Position numbers and translations under genes: made by a program. From contig JAKQDH010000154.1 of the NCBI GenBank assembly GCA_029558835.1, forward strand, positions 29,969-93,968: a stretch of 64,000 nt of DNA, given 5' to 3'. Origin of the DNA: Planctomycetota bacterium. Its GTDB lineage: Bacteria; Planctomycetota; Phycisphaerae; UBA1845. Shown piece after piece: positions 1-7,395 of the stretch. Below the pieces are notes generated by a model. The model had not been told where the DNA came from, did no database searches, and worked only from the letters and a program-made list of their open reading frames with translations. How positions within the stretch are numbered: the stretch's first letter is position 1; the number at the start of each line of letters is the position of its first letter.

Positions 1-1
1 G

Positions 2-115
2 GAGCTGGGACGGGAGATGATGGAGGACCTGCTGCACGCGCGGGGGACGCTGTCGGTTGCCGAGGCGCTGCGGCGGACAGTGCGGCTGATGGACGCGGCG
101 CTGGCTGAGCCATGA
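2..115 (+). CDS. C-terminal end of a probable ABC sugar-binding protein (partial)
   Basis: The window opens inside this gene; only about 37 codons and the stop are visible. The tail is charged and helical and ends LMDAALAEP, which resembles the last helix of extracellular solute-binding proteins, but the fragment alone does not prove the family. The assignment rests mainly on context: its TGA overlaps the ATG of the first permease (ATGA), the usual order being binding protein, permease, permease. If correct, the full product is an exported protein that delivers a sugar to the two permeases downstream. Confidence 0.55.
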   Translation, partial: ELGREMMEDLLHARGTLSVAEALRRTVRLMDAALAEP

Positions 116-1002
116 AGAGCGTGGAGAGGCCATCCTGGCGGGGATATCTGTTTGTCGCGCCGGCTACCGTGTATCTGGCGGTGTTCGCGCTGCTGCCGCT
201 GGGGGTAGCGGGGTATCTGGCGCTGCATCGCTGGCACCTGCTCAAGCCGGAGCATCCTTTCGTCGGGGGGGGGAACTTTACGGCCTTGTGGACCGATCCG
301 TTCTTCCGGCAGGCGGTAAGCAACACGCTGCTCTATGTAGTATTGAGCGTCCCGCTGGGCGTGGTGACGGCGCTGGGGGTGGCGGTGCTGGTGGCGCAGC
401 CGTTACGCGGCATGGGCCTGTTCCGCACGTTGTTCTACATTCCGGCGGTCAGCTCGCAGGTGGCGCTGTCGATGGTGTGGATCTGGATCCTGCTGCCGGA
501 GGTGGGGTTGCTGAACGGTTGCGTCAAGTGGCTCGGTGGCGCGGGGACAACGAACTTTCTCGGGGAACCGGGCTGGGCGTTGCTGGCGCTGGTGGCGATG
601 AGTCTGTGGATCGGGTTGGGGCCGCGGATGATCATCTTCCTGGCCGGTATACAGAGTATACCGGGGTCGCTGTTTGAGGCGGCCGCTCTGGACGGCTGCA
701 ACGCCTGGCGCCGGTTTCTGCACATCACGCTGCCGCTGCTCGCCCCGACGATGCTGTTCGTCGTGGTGACGACGACGATCGCGGCGTTCCAGTTGTTCAC
801 GCCGGTGTACGTGATGACGCGCGGCGGACCCCGCCGGAGCACCGACGTGCTGCTCTACCACATATACCAGGAGGCGTGGCAGAAGCTGGAACTGGGCATG
901 GCGAGTGCCCAGTCCTACGTCCTGTTTGCCATGATTCTCGTGGTGGCACTGGTGCAGTTCCGGCTGTTGCGCCGGGGCTGGACGGGAGTATCAATGAACT
1001 GA
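112..1002 (+). CDS. ABC sugar transporter permease, MalF/UgpA type
   Basis: Inner-membrane permease of a carbohydrate ABC importer, 296 residues, normal for the family. The N-terminus has a long hydrophobic segment (LFVAPATVYLAVFALLPLG) and about five more follow, giving the usual six. The cytoplasmic EAA loop that contacts the ATPase is visible as EAAALDGCNAWRRFLHITLP near residues 186-205. The start overlaps the preceding stop (ATGA) and the stop overlaps the next start (TGATG), so the three genes are translationally coupled. The cognate ATPase is not in the window, as is common where one MsmK-like ATPase serves several importers. The substrate cannot be read from sequence; the hydrolase-like genes downstream suggest an oligosaccharide. 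Confidence 0.9.
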   Translation: MKSVERPSWRGYLFVAPATVYLAVFALLPLGVAGYLALHRWHLLKPEHPFVGGGNFTALWTDPFFRQAVSNTLLYVVLSVPLGVVTALGVAVLVAQPLRGMGLFRTLFYIPAVSSQVALSMVWIWILLPEVGLLNGCVKWLGGAGTTNFLGEPGWALLALVAMSLWIGLGPRMIIFLAGIQSIPGSLFEAAALDGCNAWRRFLHITLPLLAPTMLFVVVTTTIAAFQLFTPVYVMTRGGPRRSTDVLLYHIYQEAWQKLELGMASAQSYVLFAMILVVALVQFRLLRRGWTGVSMN

Positions 1003-1892
1003 TGACCGGCAACATGCCAACCCGAGCTCGCGCGTCCCCTGCAGCTTCGCGCGTGCTGCGCGCGCTGCGGACGGTGGTTGTGTACGCATTGCTGCTGCTG
1101 ATCGCGCTGAGCACCGCCCTGCCGCTCGTGTGGATGGTATGCACGTCCCTCCATCCGCCGCACGCTCAGCTTCCGACGATGCGGACGTTGTTCGCACCGG
1201 ACGGGTGGCACTGGGACAACTACAGTTATGTGTTCACGTTTGCCGAGCTGCCGATCTGGCGTTTTGCGGTCAACAGCGTTCTGGTGACGGCCGGCGTCGT
1301 ATTGCTGCAACTGACGCTGTGTTCGCTGGCGGCTTACGGCTTTGCGCGGCTGCAGTTCCGGGGACGCGACGCGCTGTTTGTCGTGTTTCTGCTGACGATG
1401 ATGGTGCCGGCGCAGGTGCTGATCGTGCCGCTGTTTGCCCTGGTGCGGCACTTGGGCTGGCTGGACACGTATGGGGGGCTGATCGTCCCCTATCCGTACC
1501 TGAGCACCGCGTTCGGGACGTTCCTGCTGCGGCAGTTCTTCGTCGGGATTCCCACCAGCCTGGACGATGCCGCCCGGCTGGACGGCTGCTCGGACCTGCG
1601 CATCTTCTGGCACGTGATCCTGCCGGCGGCCAAGCCGGCGCTGGCGACGCTCGCGGCGTTTGCGTTCATCTGGACGTGGACGGATTTTTACTGGCCGATG
1701 CTGGCGACCAGCTCGACGACCATGCGCACGTTGGAGGTGGGCTTAAGCGTGTTCAAGGACGCGTACCACGGCACGCGCTGGCCGTTGCAGATGGCGGCGG
1801 CCGTCATCGTGCTGGCGCCGGTGCTGCTTTTCTTCTTAGTGATGCAACGCTTCTTCGTGAAGGGCGTGGTGCTCAGCGGGTTGAAAGGGTGA
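1002..1892 (+). CDS. ABC sugar transporter permease, MalG/UgpE type
   Basis: Second permease of the importer, 296 residues. I chose the ATG at 1002 because it overlaps the upstream stop as TGATG and gives normal family length; longer in-frame versions run back into the previous gene, and ATG 1014 is a possible alternative. The first membrane segment (VVVYALLLLIALSTALPLVW) is followed by a periplasmic stretch and about five further segments. The EAA loop reads DDAARLDGCSDLRIFWHVIL near residues 187-206. It would pair with the upstream permease to form the membrane pore. Confidence 0.9.
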   Translation: MTGNMPTRARASPAASRVLRALRTVVVYALLLLIALSTALPLVWMVCTSLHPPHAQLPTMRTLFAPDGWHWDNYSYVFTFAELPIWRFAVNSVLVTAGVVLLQLTLCSLAAYGFARLQFRGRDALFVVFLLTMMVPAQVLIVPLFALVRHLGWLDTYGGLIVPYPYLSTAFGTFLLRQFFVGIPTSLDDAARLDGCSDLRIFWHVILPAAKPALATLAAFAFIWTWTDFYWPMLATSSTTMRTLEVGLSVFKDAYHGTRWPLQMAAAVIVLAPVLLFFLVMQRFFVKGVVLSGLKG

Positions 1893-2000
1893 CAGCGGCG
1901 CGGCGGCGGCGGACCGTGCCGAAACATGCTGGAATGAGAGAGCCGCCGGTGAAGAGCGAATGGCGAAGAGCGAATGAAGAGGGCCCCTGCGCGGAAAGAG

Positions 2001-2031
2001 CATGGCGGCGCTGCGCTTGGCCATGCCACCC
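2001..2031 (-). repeat. Half copy of dispersed hairpin repeat family A
   Basis: Reads as the inverse of the family A head (GGTGGCATGGCCAAGCGCAG then CGCCGCCATG). No second arm was found beside it. It lies in the 204-bp gap between the permease and the GH172 gene. Just upstream, at 1948-1983, is an inverse copy of the 'CTCTTCATTCGCTCTTCGC' motif that recurs near 43.7 and 44.05 kb. Confidence 0.7.
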
Positions 2032-2096
2032 CGCTGCAGCCATCGCCCTCCCCAGGGGGCGGGGCCATGGGCATGTTGCGTGGCAGGAGTATGTAG

Positions 2097-3224
2097 ATGT
2101 CGGTCATGCATGGTCTGGCGGGGTTGCCGCGGCTGCGGGCGTATCAGAGCAAGCGCGTGAGCAGCTTTGATTCAACGGGCGGGAACCGCGACTGGGTGGA
2201 CATTGACGGCGGACAGACGAGGACCATCGCCGAGCTGCGCGGCCCCGGCTGCATCCGCCACATCTGGATGACGATGTGGTTCGCCGATGAAAGCTACTAC
2301 CGCCAAGTCGTGCTGCGCTTCTTCTGGGACGGCGGCGCGGAGCCCAGCATCGAGTGTCCGATCGGCGATTTCTTCGGCCTGGGGCACGCGCGGCGCAAGA
2401 ACTTCGTGACGGCCGTCCTGCAGATGAGCCCGCAGGACGGGCGGGCGTTCAACTGCTATTGGCCGATGCCGTTTCGCACGGGAGCCCGCGTGGAGGTGGA
2501 GAACCCCGGCCAGCAGAAGTTCCCCTTGTACTTCTACTTCGACTATGAACAGTACGACTCGCCGCAGCCGCTGGAGGGCATGGGTTATCTGCATGCGCAG
2601 TGGCGGCGCGAGAACCCCACCACGGGTTGGGGCGACGAGCATGCCCACCTGCTCAGGAGCAACCCCGAGCAATGGCGGGAGACCATGTTCCACGGCGGCG
2701 ATCCGCGCAGCCTGAACATAAGCGGCAAGGACAACTATGTAATCCTCGCGGCCGAGGGCGACGGTATCTACTGCGGCGCCCACCTCGACGTCGACGTGTT
2801 CGCCCGGCAGAAGAACGACTGGTTCGGCGAAGGCGATGACATGATCTTCATCGACGGCGAGCCCTGGCCGCCGTCCCTGCACGGCACCGGCACCGAGGAC
2901 TGGTACAACTGCGCCTTCTGTCCGACGCAGGAGTACCAGGCCCCCTACCACGGCGTGCTGCTCTACAGCGGAACGGAACAATGGAAGTGGAAGGGCAAGC
3001 AGTCTGTATATCGATATCACATTGAAGACCCCATCCGCTTCCGGCGCTCGATTCGCGTGACCATCGAGCACGGTCACGCCAACAAGCTGAGCAACGACTA
3101 CAGCTCGACGGCCTACTACTACCTGACGCACCCGCGGCGCGGCGGCCCGCCGTTGCCGCCGGTGGAGGCGCGCCTGCCGCGACCTGATGAGCCGGCGTAC
3201 CCGGCGGAACCGGGCGGGAAGTGA
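2097..3224 (+). CDS. GH172 family (DUF2961) glycoside hydrolase
   Basis: 375 residues spanning a whole DUF2961 domain. The family, now GH172, contains retaining enzymes acting on fructofuranosides and arabinofuranosides. Two conserved acidic motifs are present: GEGDD (Glu245) and GTGTEDW (Glu267), which I take as the catalytic glutamate pair of characterised members. Other typical blocks are GPGCIRHIWMT near residue 50 and YWPMPF near 122. No signal peptide is visible, so the enzyme looks cytoplasmic and would act on imported sugar. It follows the ABC permeases by about 200 bp on the same strand. The start at 2097 has only a weak ribosome site; ATG 2106 is an alternative. The exact substrate is unknown. 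Confidence 0.85.
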   Translation: MSVMHGLAGLPRLRAYQSKRVSSFDSTGGNRDWVDIDGGQTRTIAELRGPGCIRHIWMTMWFADESYYRQVVLRFFWDGGAEPSIECPIGDFFGLGHARRKNFVTAVLQMSPQDGRAFNCYWPMPFRTGARVEVENPGQQKFPLYFYFDYEQYDSPQPLEGMGYLHAQWRRENPTTGWGDEHAHLLRSNPEQWRETMFHGGDPRSLNISGKDNYVILAAEGDGIYCGAHLDVDVFARQKNDWFGEGDDMIFIDGEPWPPSLHGTGTEDWYNCAFCPTQEYQAPYHGVLLYSGTEQWKWKGKQSVYRYHIEDPIRFRRSIRVTIEHGHANKLSNDYSSTAYYYLTHPRRGGPPLPPVEARLPRPDEPAYPAEPGGK

Positions 3225-3562
3225 GGTGCCGGCTGGAGGGCGAGCGGCCAGGTGTGCAGGGGACCGGCGGCGTGAACGCAGTCGGGCGACCAAGGCACCG
3301 GCTTCCGGCCGCTCCCTTACCAGCCTGTTGAAGAAGTAGCGTCGGCCCCCCGCGGCCGACGTAGAGGGCCTCAAATGCACCGGTTTTCCGGGCATCGAGT
3401 GCGCTCCGACCGTTCTTCAACAGGCTGTTACGGTCGCGGTTCGGTGCGCGTGGTACCCTCTTGCAGGCGAGGCGGCTTTGTAGGGAGCGCGTGAGGCGTT
3501 ACAATGAAGAGGCGGGATTGGGGACACGGGAAGCTGCGGCCGTAAACGTCGGGAGAAGCGGC
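3225..3562. other. Non-coding gap holding a nested mobile element
   Basis: No gene seen. The gap contains a dispersed repeat resembling GCTCCCTTACGGTCGCGG, which is split by a 107-bp inverted-repeat element. The last 30 bases before 3563 carry a GGGAGAAG ribosome site for the GH13-like gene. Confidence 0.7.
3321..3427. mobile_element. 107-bp MITE-like element with 15-bp inverted repeats and TTAC duplication
   Basis: The ends CAGCCTGTTGAAGAA (3321-3335) and TTCTTCAACAGGCTG (3413-3427) are perfect inverted repeats. The four bases before (TTAC, 3317-3320) and after (TTAC, 3428-3431) are identical, as expected of a target-site duplication. Removing the element and one TTAC restores GCTCCC-TTAC-GGTCGCGGTTCGG, which matches another repeat at 56663-56690. 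The element has no coding capacity and would need a transposase supplied in trans. Its interior includes a GTCGGCC...GGCCGAC palindrome. Confidence 0.8.
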
Positions 3563-5404
3563 ATGGGCGGACGACGATGGGTGATCGCGGCGGTGGGTAT
3601 CTTGGGTATGGGTGTGTCGGTGGCGATGGGGCAGGCGCCCGCGGTGGCGCCTGCCGGGATGCCGGCGGCAGCTTCTGTCACACCCGCGTCCACGGCGGGA
3701 GTACCGACATGGGCGGCGGAGGCGCGGTGGTACCAGGTTCCGATCGCACGCTTTCGTGATGGTGACCCGGCCAACAACCCGCCGGGGGCGCAGCCCTGGG
3801 CCGTTAACGTCGCGCCGCCCGCAGCCGCGCAGACTCCGGCGGCCCCCACTTCTGCTGCAGCCGGCGTCTTTGGCGGCGACTTGCAGGGGTTGCGGCAGAA
3901 GCTGCCCTATCTGAAGGACCTGGGCATCAATGCCCTGTGCCTGACGCCGATCTTCGCGGCCGGTACGCCGGAGGGCGAGGGAACCATCGACTATCGCCAT
4001 GTCGCGGACGCGCTGGGCGTGGCCGGGACGCTCGCGCAGATGACCGGGGAAACGCTCGATCTTAAGACTTGGGTAGTAAGCGCCGGCGACCGCGTGTTTC
4101 TGGATCTTCTGAAGGAGGCGCACGAGCAGGGCTTCCACGTCGTCGTCGAAGTCGCGTTCGATCACGTCGGCGAGCAATTCTGGGCGTGGCAGGACGTGGT
4201 GAAGCAGGGTGCGAAGTCGCCGTATGCGGGGTGGTTCGAGGCGGGTGCCGCTGACACCGCACCTCCGCAGACCGCAGGCGGCGCCCCGGCCGCACGCCGC
4301 GTCAAGTTCCGGTGCACCCCGGAAGGACTGGCGCCGGAGGTCGAGCGCCACCTGTTGGACGTCTCGCGGCGCTGGCTGGACCCCGACGGCGACGGCAACC
4401 CGCGCGACGGCGTGGACGGCTGGCGGGTGCGCGGGCACGAGCAGGTCGCCCACGCGTTCTGGAAGCGGTGGCGTACGCATGTCAAGCAGATCAACCCCGA
4501 CGCTCTGCTGATCGTCGACGTCGAGGGCGACCCGACCGCGTGGCTGACAGGTGACGAGTTCGACGCAGCCTGCAACTATGAAGTTGGCTGGGCGGTGGTG
4601 AAGTTCTTCGCCGGGCACGATTCACAGTACAATCTGGCGAAGCTCCTTGACGATCTGGGTCGTCTGCGTGGGCGGCAAACGCCGGCGACGAACGTGGCGC
4701 TGCTGAACTGCCTGACCACGCCGGGCGGACCGCGCTTGCTGGCGCAAGTGATGCCTCCGGCGGCCGCGGCGCCGAAGACGGCGGGCGAAGCGCAGCCGGC
4801 GGCACGCGTGCTGACGGAACTGGACGTGGCGCGAGCCCGGCTGGCGCTGACGTTCCTGCACTTCTATGTGGGCACGCCGCTGGCGGAATATGGCGACGAG
4901 GTCGGCATGTTCAGTGAGCAGGACGCCGCGTGCCGCGGACCGATGTGGTGGACGGACTTAAGTGCGCCCGAGAGTAAGGCGGCGGGCTATCGCGGTGACT
5001 TCTACGGGCTGCTGCGCCTGCTGCATGAGGTGCGTGCGGTGCACGAGCCGTTGCGGCGTGGGGACTTCCGCACCGTCCTGCTCGATGAGGAGCACAAGGT
5101 ACTGGCGTTTTCGCGGTCGATCCCCGGTCAGGAGGTTGTGCTGCTGCTCAACTACGGGACGGCCAGCCAGCGGGTGAGCGTTCCGGCGGGAAAGCCCGGG
5201 CAGGTGGCCTTCATTCTCACGCCGCAGCTTGTCGAACCGCGCCGCACGGCCCCCTCGCTGGAGCAGCCGGCCAAGCTGTCGGCGAGCACGAAGGTGCCGT
5301 TGCTGCAGCATGGCCGGGCGCGGCAGATCGTCGATGCCGACGGAAAGGTGACGGTGGTGGTCAAGCCGCTGGCCGCCCGCGTGATTCTCTTGCGCGAGCA
5401 GTAG
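3563..5404 (+). CDS. Exported GH13-fold protein, catalytic residues replaced (likely pseudoenzyme)
   Basis: The start at 3563 is chosen for its GGGAGAAG ribosome site and because it opens a signal peptide (MGGRRWVIAAVGILGMG, then cleavage near AMGQA); 613 residues. The body follows the cyclomaltodextrinase/neopullulanase branch of GH13: FGGDLQGLRQKLPYLKDLGI, then the region-I-like FDHVG, EFDAACNYEV and a C-terminal beta domain. The usual catalytic triad is absent. Region II, normally DGWRLDVA, reads DGWRVRG (nucleophile Asp replaced by Arg290). Region III, normally VGEIW, reads IVDVE (acid Glu replaced by Asp319). Region IV, normally SHDT, reads CLTT (Asp replaced by Thr385). An Ala/Pro-rich linker follows the signal. 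It may bind rather than cleave alpha-glucans in the periplasm; that is inference. Confidence 0.8.
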   Translation: MGGRRWVIAAVGILGMGVSVAMGQAPAVAPAGMPAAASVTPASTAGVPTWAAEARWYQVPIARFRDGDPANNPPGAQPWAVNVAPPAAAQTPAAPTSAAAGVFGGDLQGLRQKLPYLKDLGINALCLTPIFAAGTPEGEGTIDYRHVADALGVAGTLAQMTGETLDLKTWVVSAGDRVFLDLLKEAHEQGFHVVVEVAFDHVGEQFWAWQDVVKQGAKSPYAGWFEAGAADTAPPQTAGGAPAARRVKFRCTPEGLAPEVERHLLDVSRRWLDPDGDGNPRDGVDGWRVRGHEQVAHAFWKRWRTHVKQINPDALLIVDVEGDPTAWLTGDEFDAACNYEVGWAVVKFFAGHDSQYNLAKLLDDLGRLRGRQTPATNVALLNCLTTPGGPRLLAQVMPPAAAAPKTAGEAQPAARVLTELDVARARLALTFLHFYVGTPLAEYGDEVGMFSEQDAACRGPMWWTDLSAPESKAAGYRGDFYGLLRLLHEVRAVHEPLRRGDFRTVLLDEEHKVLAFSRSIPGQEVVLLLNYGTASQRVSVPAGKPGQVAFILTPQLVEPRRTAPSLEQPAKLSASTKVPLLQHGRARQIVDADGKVTVVVKPLAARVILLREQ

Positions 5405-5611
5405 TCGCGCTGCGGCGCGCCTCGTGCGCAACCCGAGGGGCGCACCGTGGCGTCCGCAGGCCTGCGTCTGCGACGCGGAGCACCGGGCGCGAGCCGGGTG
5501 ACGCGGCACGCCACGACGACCGCGTGCGTGCGCCGGCGTTGTCCGTATACGCGGGCTGGCGCCCACGGCTGCGATCACGCCCGCGGACTTGAGAGCAGAG
5601 GAGAACAAGTC

Positions 5612-5959
5612 ATGAGCATTTTCGGTCCCGGCTTCTACAGTGTTCGTGCGCTCGGCGCTGAGCCGGTCAGTGCCCGGCCGGAGACTGCCAGCAGCGCCGA
5701 CGTTAAGGAACTGGAAGCGCGCCTTGAGCGGGCCCTGCTGGTTTGCGAGGCGATGTGGAGCATCTGCCGGGAGAAGTTCAGCTTGTCCGATGTTGACCTC
5801 GTCAGGCGTATTCATGACCTGGACCTGTCGGACGGCAAGCTGGACGGCAAGGTGCGCAAGCCGGCGGTGACGTGTCCGAAGTGCAACCGGACGATCGGGG
5901 CCCGCTTCCCGCGCTGCATGTACTGCGGGCAGCCGGTCGTGCATGATCCGTTTGCATAG
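5612..5959 (+). CDS. Small protein with C-terminal zinc ribbon
   Basis: 115 residues from ATG 5612, preceded by AGAGGAGAA. The middle (residues 29-75) is predicted helical, with a Leu/charged pattern (ELEARLERALLVCEAMWSIC). The C-terminus carries two CxxC knuckles, CPKC and CMYC, separated by about 14 residues, typical of a treble-clef or zinc-ribbon module. I recognise no specific family. Planctomycete genomes carry many such short ribbon proteins, with nucleic-acid or protein binding as possible roles. It is followed immediately by a dispersed hairpin repeat and then the convergent ispH gene. Confidence 0.7.
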   Translation: MSIFGPGFYSVRALGAEPVSARPETASSADVKELEARLERALLVCEAMWSICREKFSLSDVDLVRRIHDLDLSDGKLDGKVRKPAVTCPKCNRTIGARFPRCMYCGQPVVHDPFA

Positions 5960-5978
5960 TCGACGGGGCGTCAGCTTT

Positions 5979-6097
5979 GGGTGGCATGGCCAAGCGCAGC
6001 GCCGCCATGCTCTGCGGCGGACGCAGGCTCGCTCTCCGTAGCCGCATGTCGGGTTGCGTGCCAGCATGCCGGCGCCTTCGGCTTGGGCCTGCCACCC
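5979..6097 (+). repeat. Dispersed hairpin repeat family A, full copy
   Basis: Starts GGGTGGCATGGCCAAGCGCA, includes CGCCGCCATG, then a variable middle, and ends GCATGCCGGCGCCTTCGGCT followed by TGGGCCTGCCACCC. The outer arms are inverted repeats. It sits exactly between two convergent genes (5959 and 6131), a position suited to a bidirectional terminator or mRNA-end hairpin. Confidence 0.8.
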
Positions 6098-6130
6098 GGG
6101 CGCGGTGGGTGCGACAGCGTGCGGGTTCGG

Positions 6131-6973
6131 CTAGATTGCCTGTAGGTTCCGTACAAACTCATCAATCACCCATTCGGGTGTGGACGCCCCGGCCGTCACG
6201 CCGGCGACTTTCTTGCCGGCGGCCATGCGTGGCTCGAACTGGGCCCAGGTTTCAATGTGATGCGTTTCACAACCGGCGGCCGTGCAGAGCCGGGCCATTT
6301 CACGGGTGTTGGCGCTGTGCAGTCCGCCCAGCACGAACATGACGTCGACCTCGCGTGCCAGCGCCATGGCCGCCTCCTGCCGGCGCGTCACCTCCAGGCA
6401 CAGGGTATTGACGATCTTCAACTCCCGGTACGGGCGTTGCAGAATCTTGGCAATCACCTCGGCCACGTAGGCGGGTGAATGCGTCGTTTGCGCGACGATG
6501 CCCAGGCGCTCGCGGTAGGGCAACGCGGTCTCCAGGTCCGTGGTGTGGTCGATGACGGTCACGCCGGGGGCGTAGCCGATGACGCCGCGGACTTCGGGGT
6601 GGTCCGCGTTGCCGATCATGACGACGTGGTAGCCTTCTTCGTGGAGCTGGCGGACGACCGTCTGAGCGCGTTTGACCAGCACGCAAGTGGCATCGACGAC
6701 CCGCAGGCCGCGGGCGCGGGCGCGTTCGAGCGTCTCGGGCCCGGCACCGTGCGAGCGGATGAGCAGCACCTGGTCGGGCTCGATGGAATCGAGGTCGCCG
6801 CTCTGGTTCAGACCGGCCTGCTGGAGCTTGCGCACGAGCTGTTCGTTGTGGATGACGGGACCTAAGGCTACGACGTGTCCCGCGCCGTGCTCGCGCACCG
6901 CCTGCTCGGCCTGTTCGATGGCGGCCTCCACTCCAAAGCAGAAGCCGCGTGCGGTTGCCAGTCGGACTTCCAC
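6131..6973 (-). CDS. ispH: 4-hydroxy-3-methylbut-2-enyl diphosphate reductase
   Basis: Last enzyme of the MEP isoprenoid pathway. It reduces HMBPP to IPP and DMAPP using a [4Fe-4S] cluster. The three cluster cysteines are visible in ARGFCFGV, VDATCVLV and VNTLCLEVT. Other conserved stretches are the GPVIHNEQLV and IRSHGAGP blocks, TTHSP, and GASTPEWVI near the end. I placed the start at a GTG (6971-6973, complement) preceded by CCGGAG and giving VEVRLATARGFCFG, which matches where the family begins; the longer open frame upstream reads through repeat DNA. 280 residues, close to the usual length without extensions. Confidence 0.92.
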   Translation of the reverse strand: MEVRLATARGFCFGVEAAIEQAEQAVREHGAGHVVALGPVIHNEQLVRKLQQAGLNQSGDLDSIEPDQVLLIRSHGAGPETLERARARGLRVVDATCVLVKRAQTVVRQLHEEGYHVVMIGNADHPEVRGVIGYAPGVTVIDHTTDLETALPYRERLGIVAQTTHSPAYVAEVIAKILQRPYRELKIVNTLCLEVTRRQEAAMALAREVDVMFVLGGLHSANTREMARLCTAAGCETHHIETWAQFEPRMAAGKKVAGVTAGASTPEWVIDEFVRNLQAI

Positions 6974-7395
6974 GGCGCATTCTCCGGCGACGGTCGTCCG
7001 CCCTCCGGGCGGTGAGAGAGGGGGAAGCATCCCGGCCCCATCCAGGGACTCAGAGTCCCTGGCAACTGCCGCGCGCCCTCCGGGCGACGAACCAGCGCCA
7101 TCTGTCGCCCGGAGAGTCCTCTTTCGCCCGGTGGGCCCTCTGTCGCCCGGAGGGCGAGCGGAGCCTGTCAACACTCCTACCTGTGCAGCCTTCCCCGGTA
7201 CCGCGGCCGCGTGCACGCCTGCTTATGGGGCTGAGCGCGTGCCCACCGTTCATCAGTTCCCCAGGTCCAAAGGACCTGGGCCACCCGCTTGGGCCACCCG
7301 CGAAGGCAGAATGATGAAGGCATAATGCAGAAACCCAGCGGTGCGAGCGGGCGCTTTCAGCATTCTGCATTCATTGTCCGCCGGAGCGGTTCGGT
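6974..7395. repeat. Intergenic cluster of family B palindromes
   Basis: No gene seen. Between about 6998 and 7160 the motif CGCCCTCCGGGCG (or its inverse) appears five times in various states. A strong hairpin, CCAGGGACTCAGAGTCCCTGG in outline, lies at 7042-7062. A very similar arrangement recurs at 24479-24740. The ispH promoter must lie in or near this block; I could not pick a convincing one. Confidence 0.65.
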
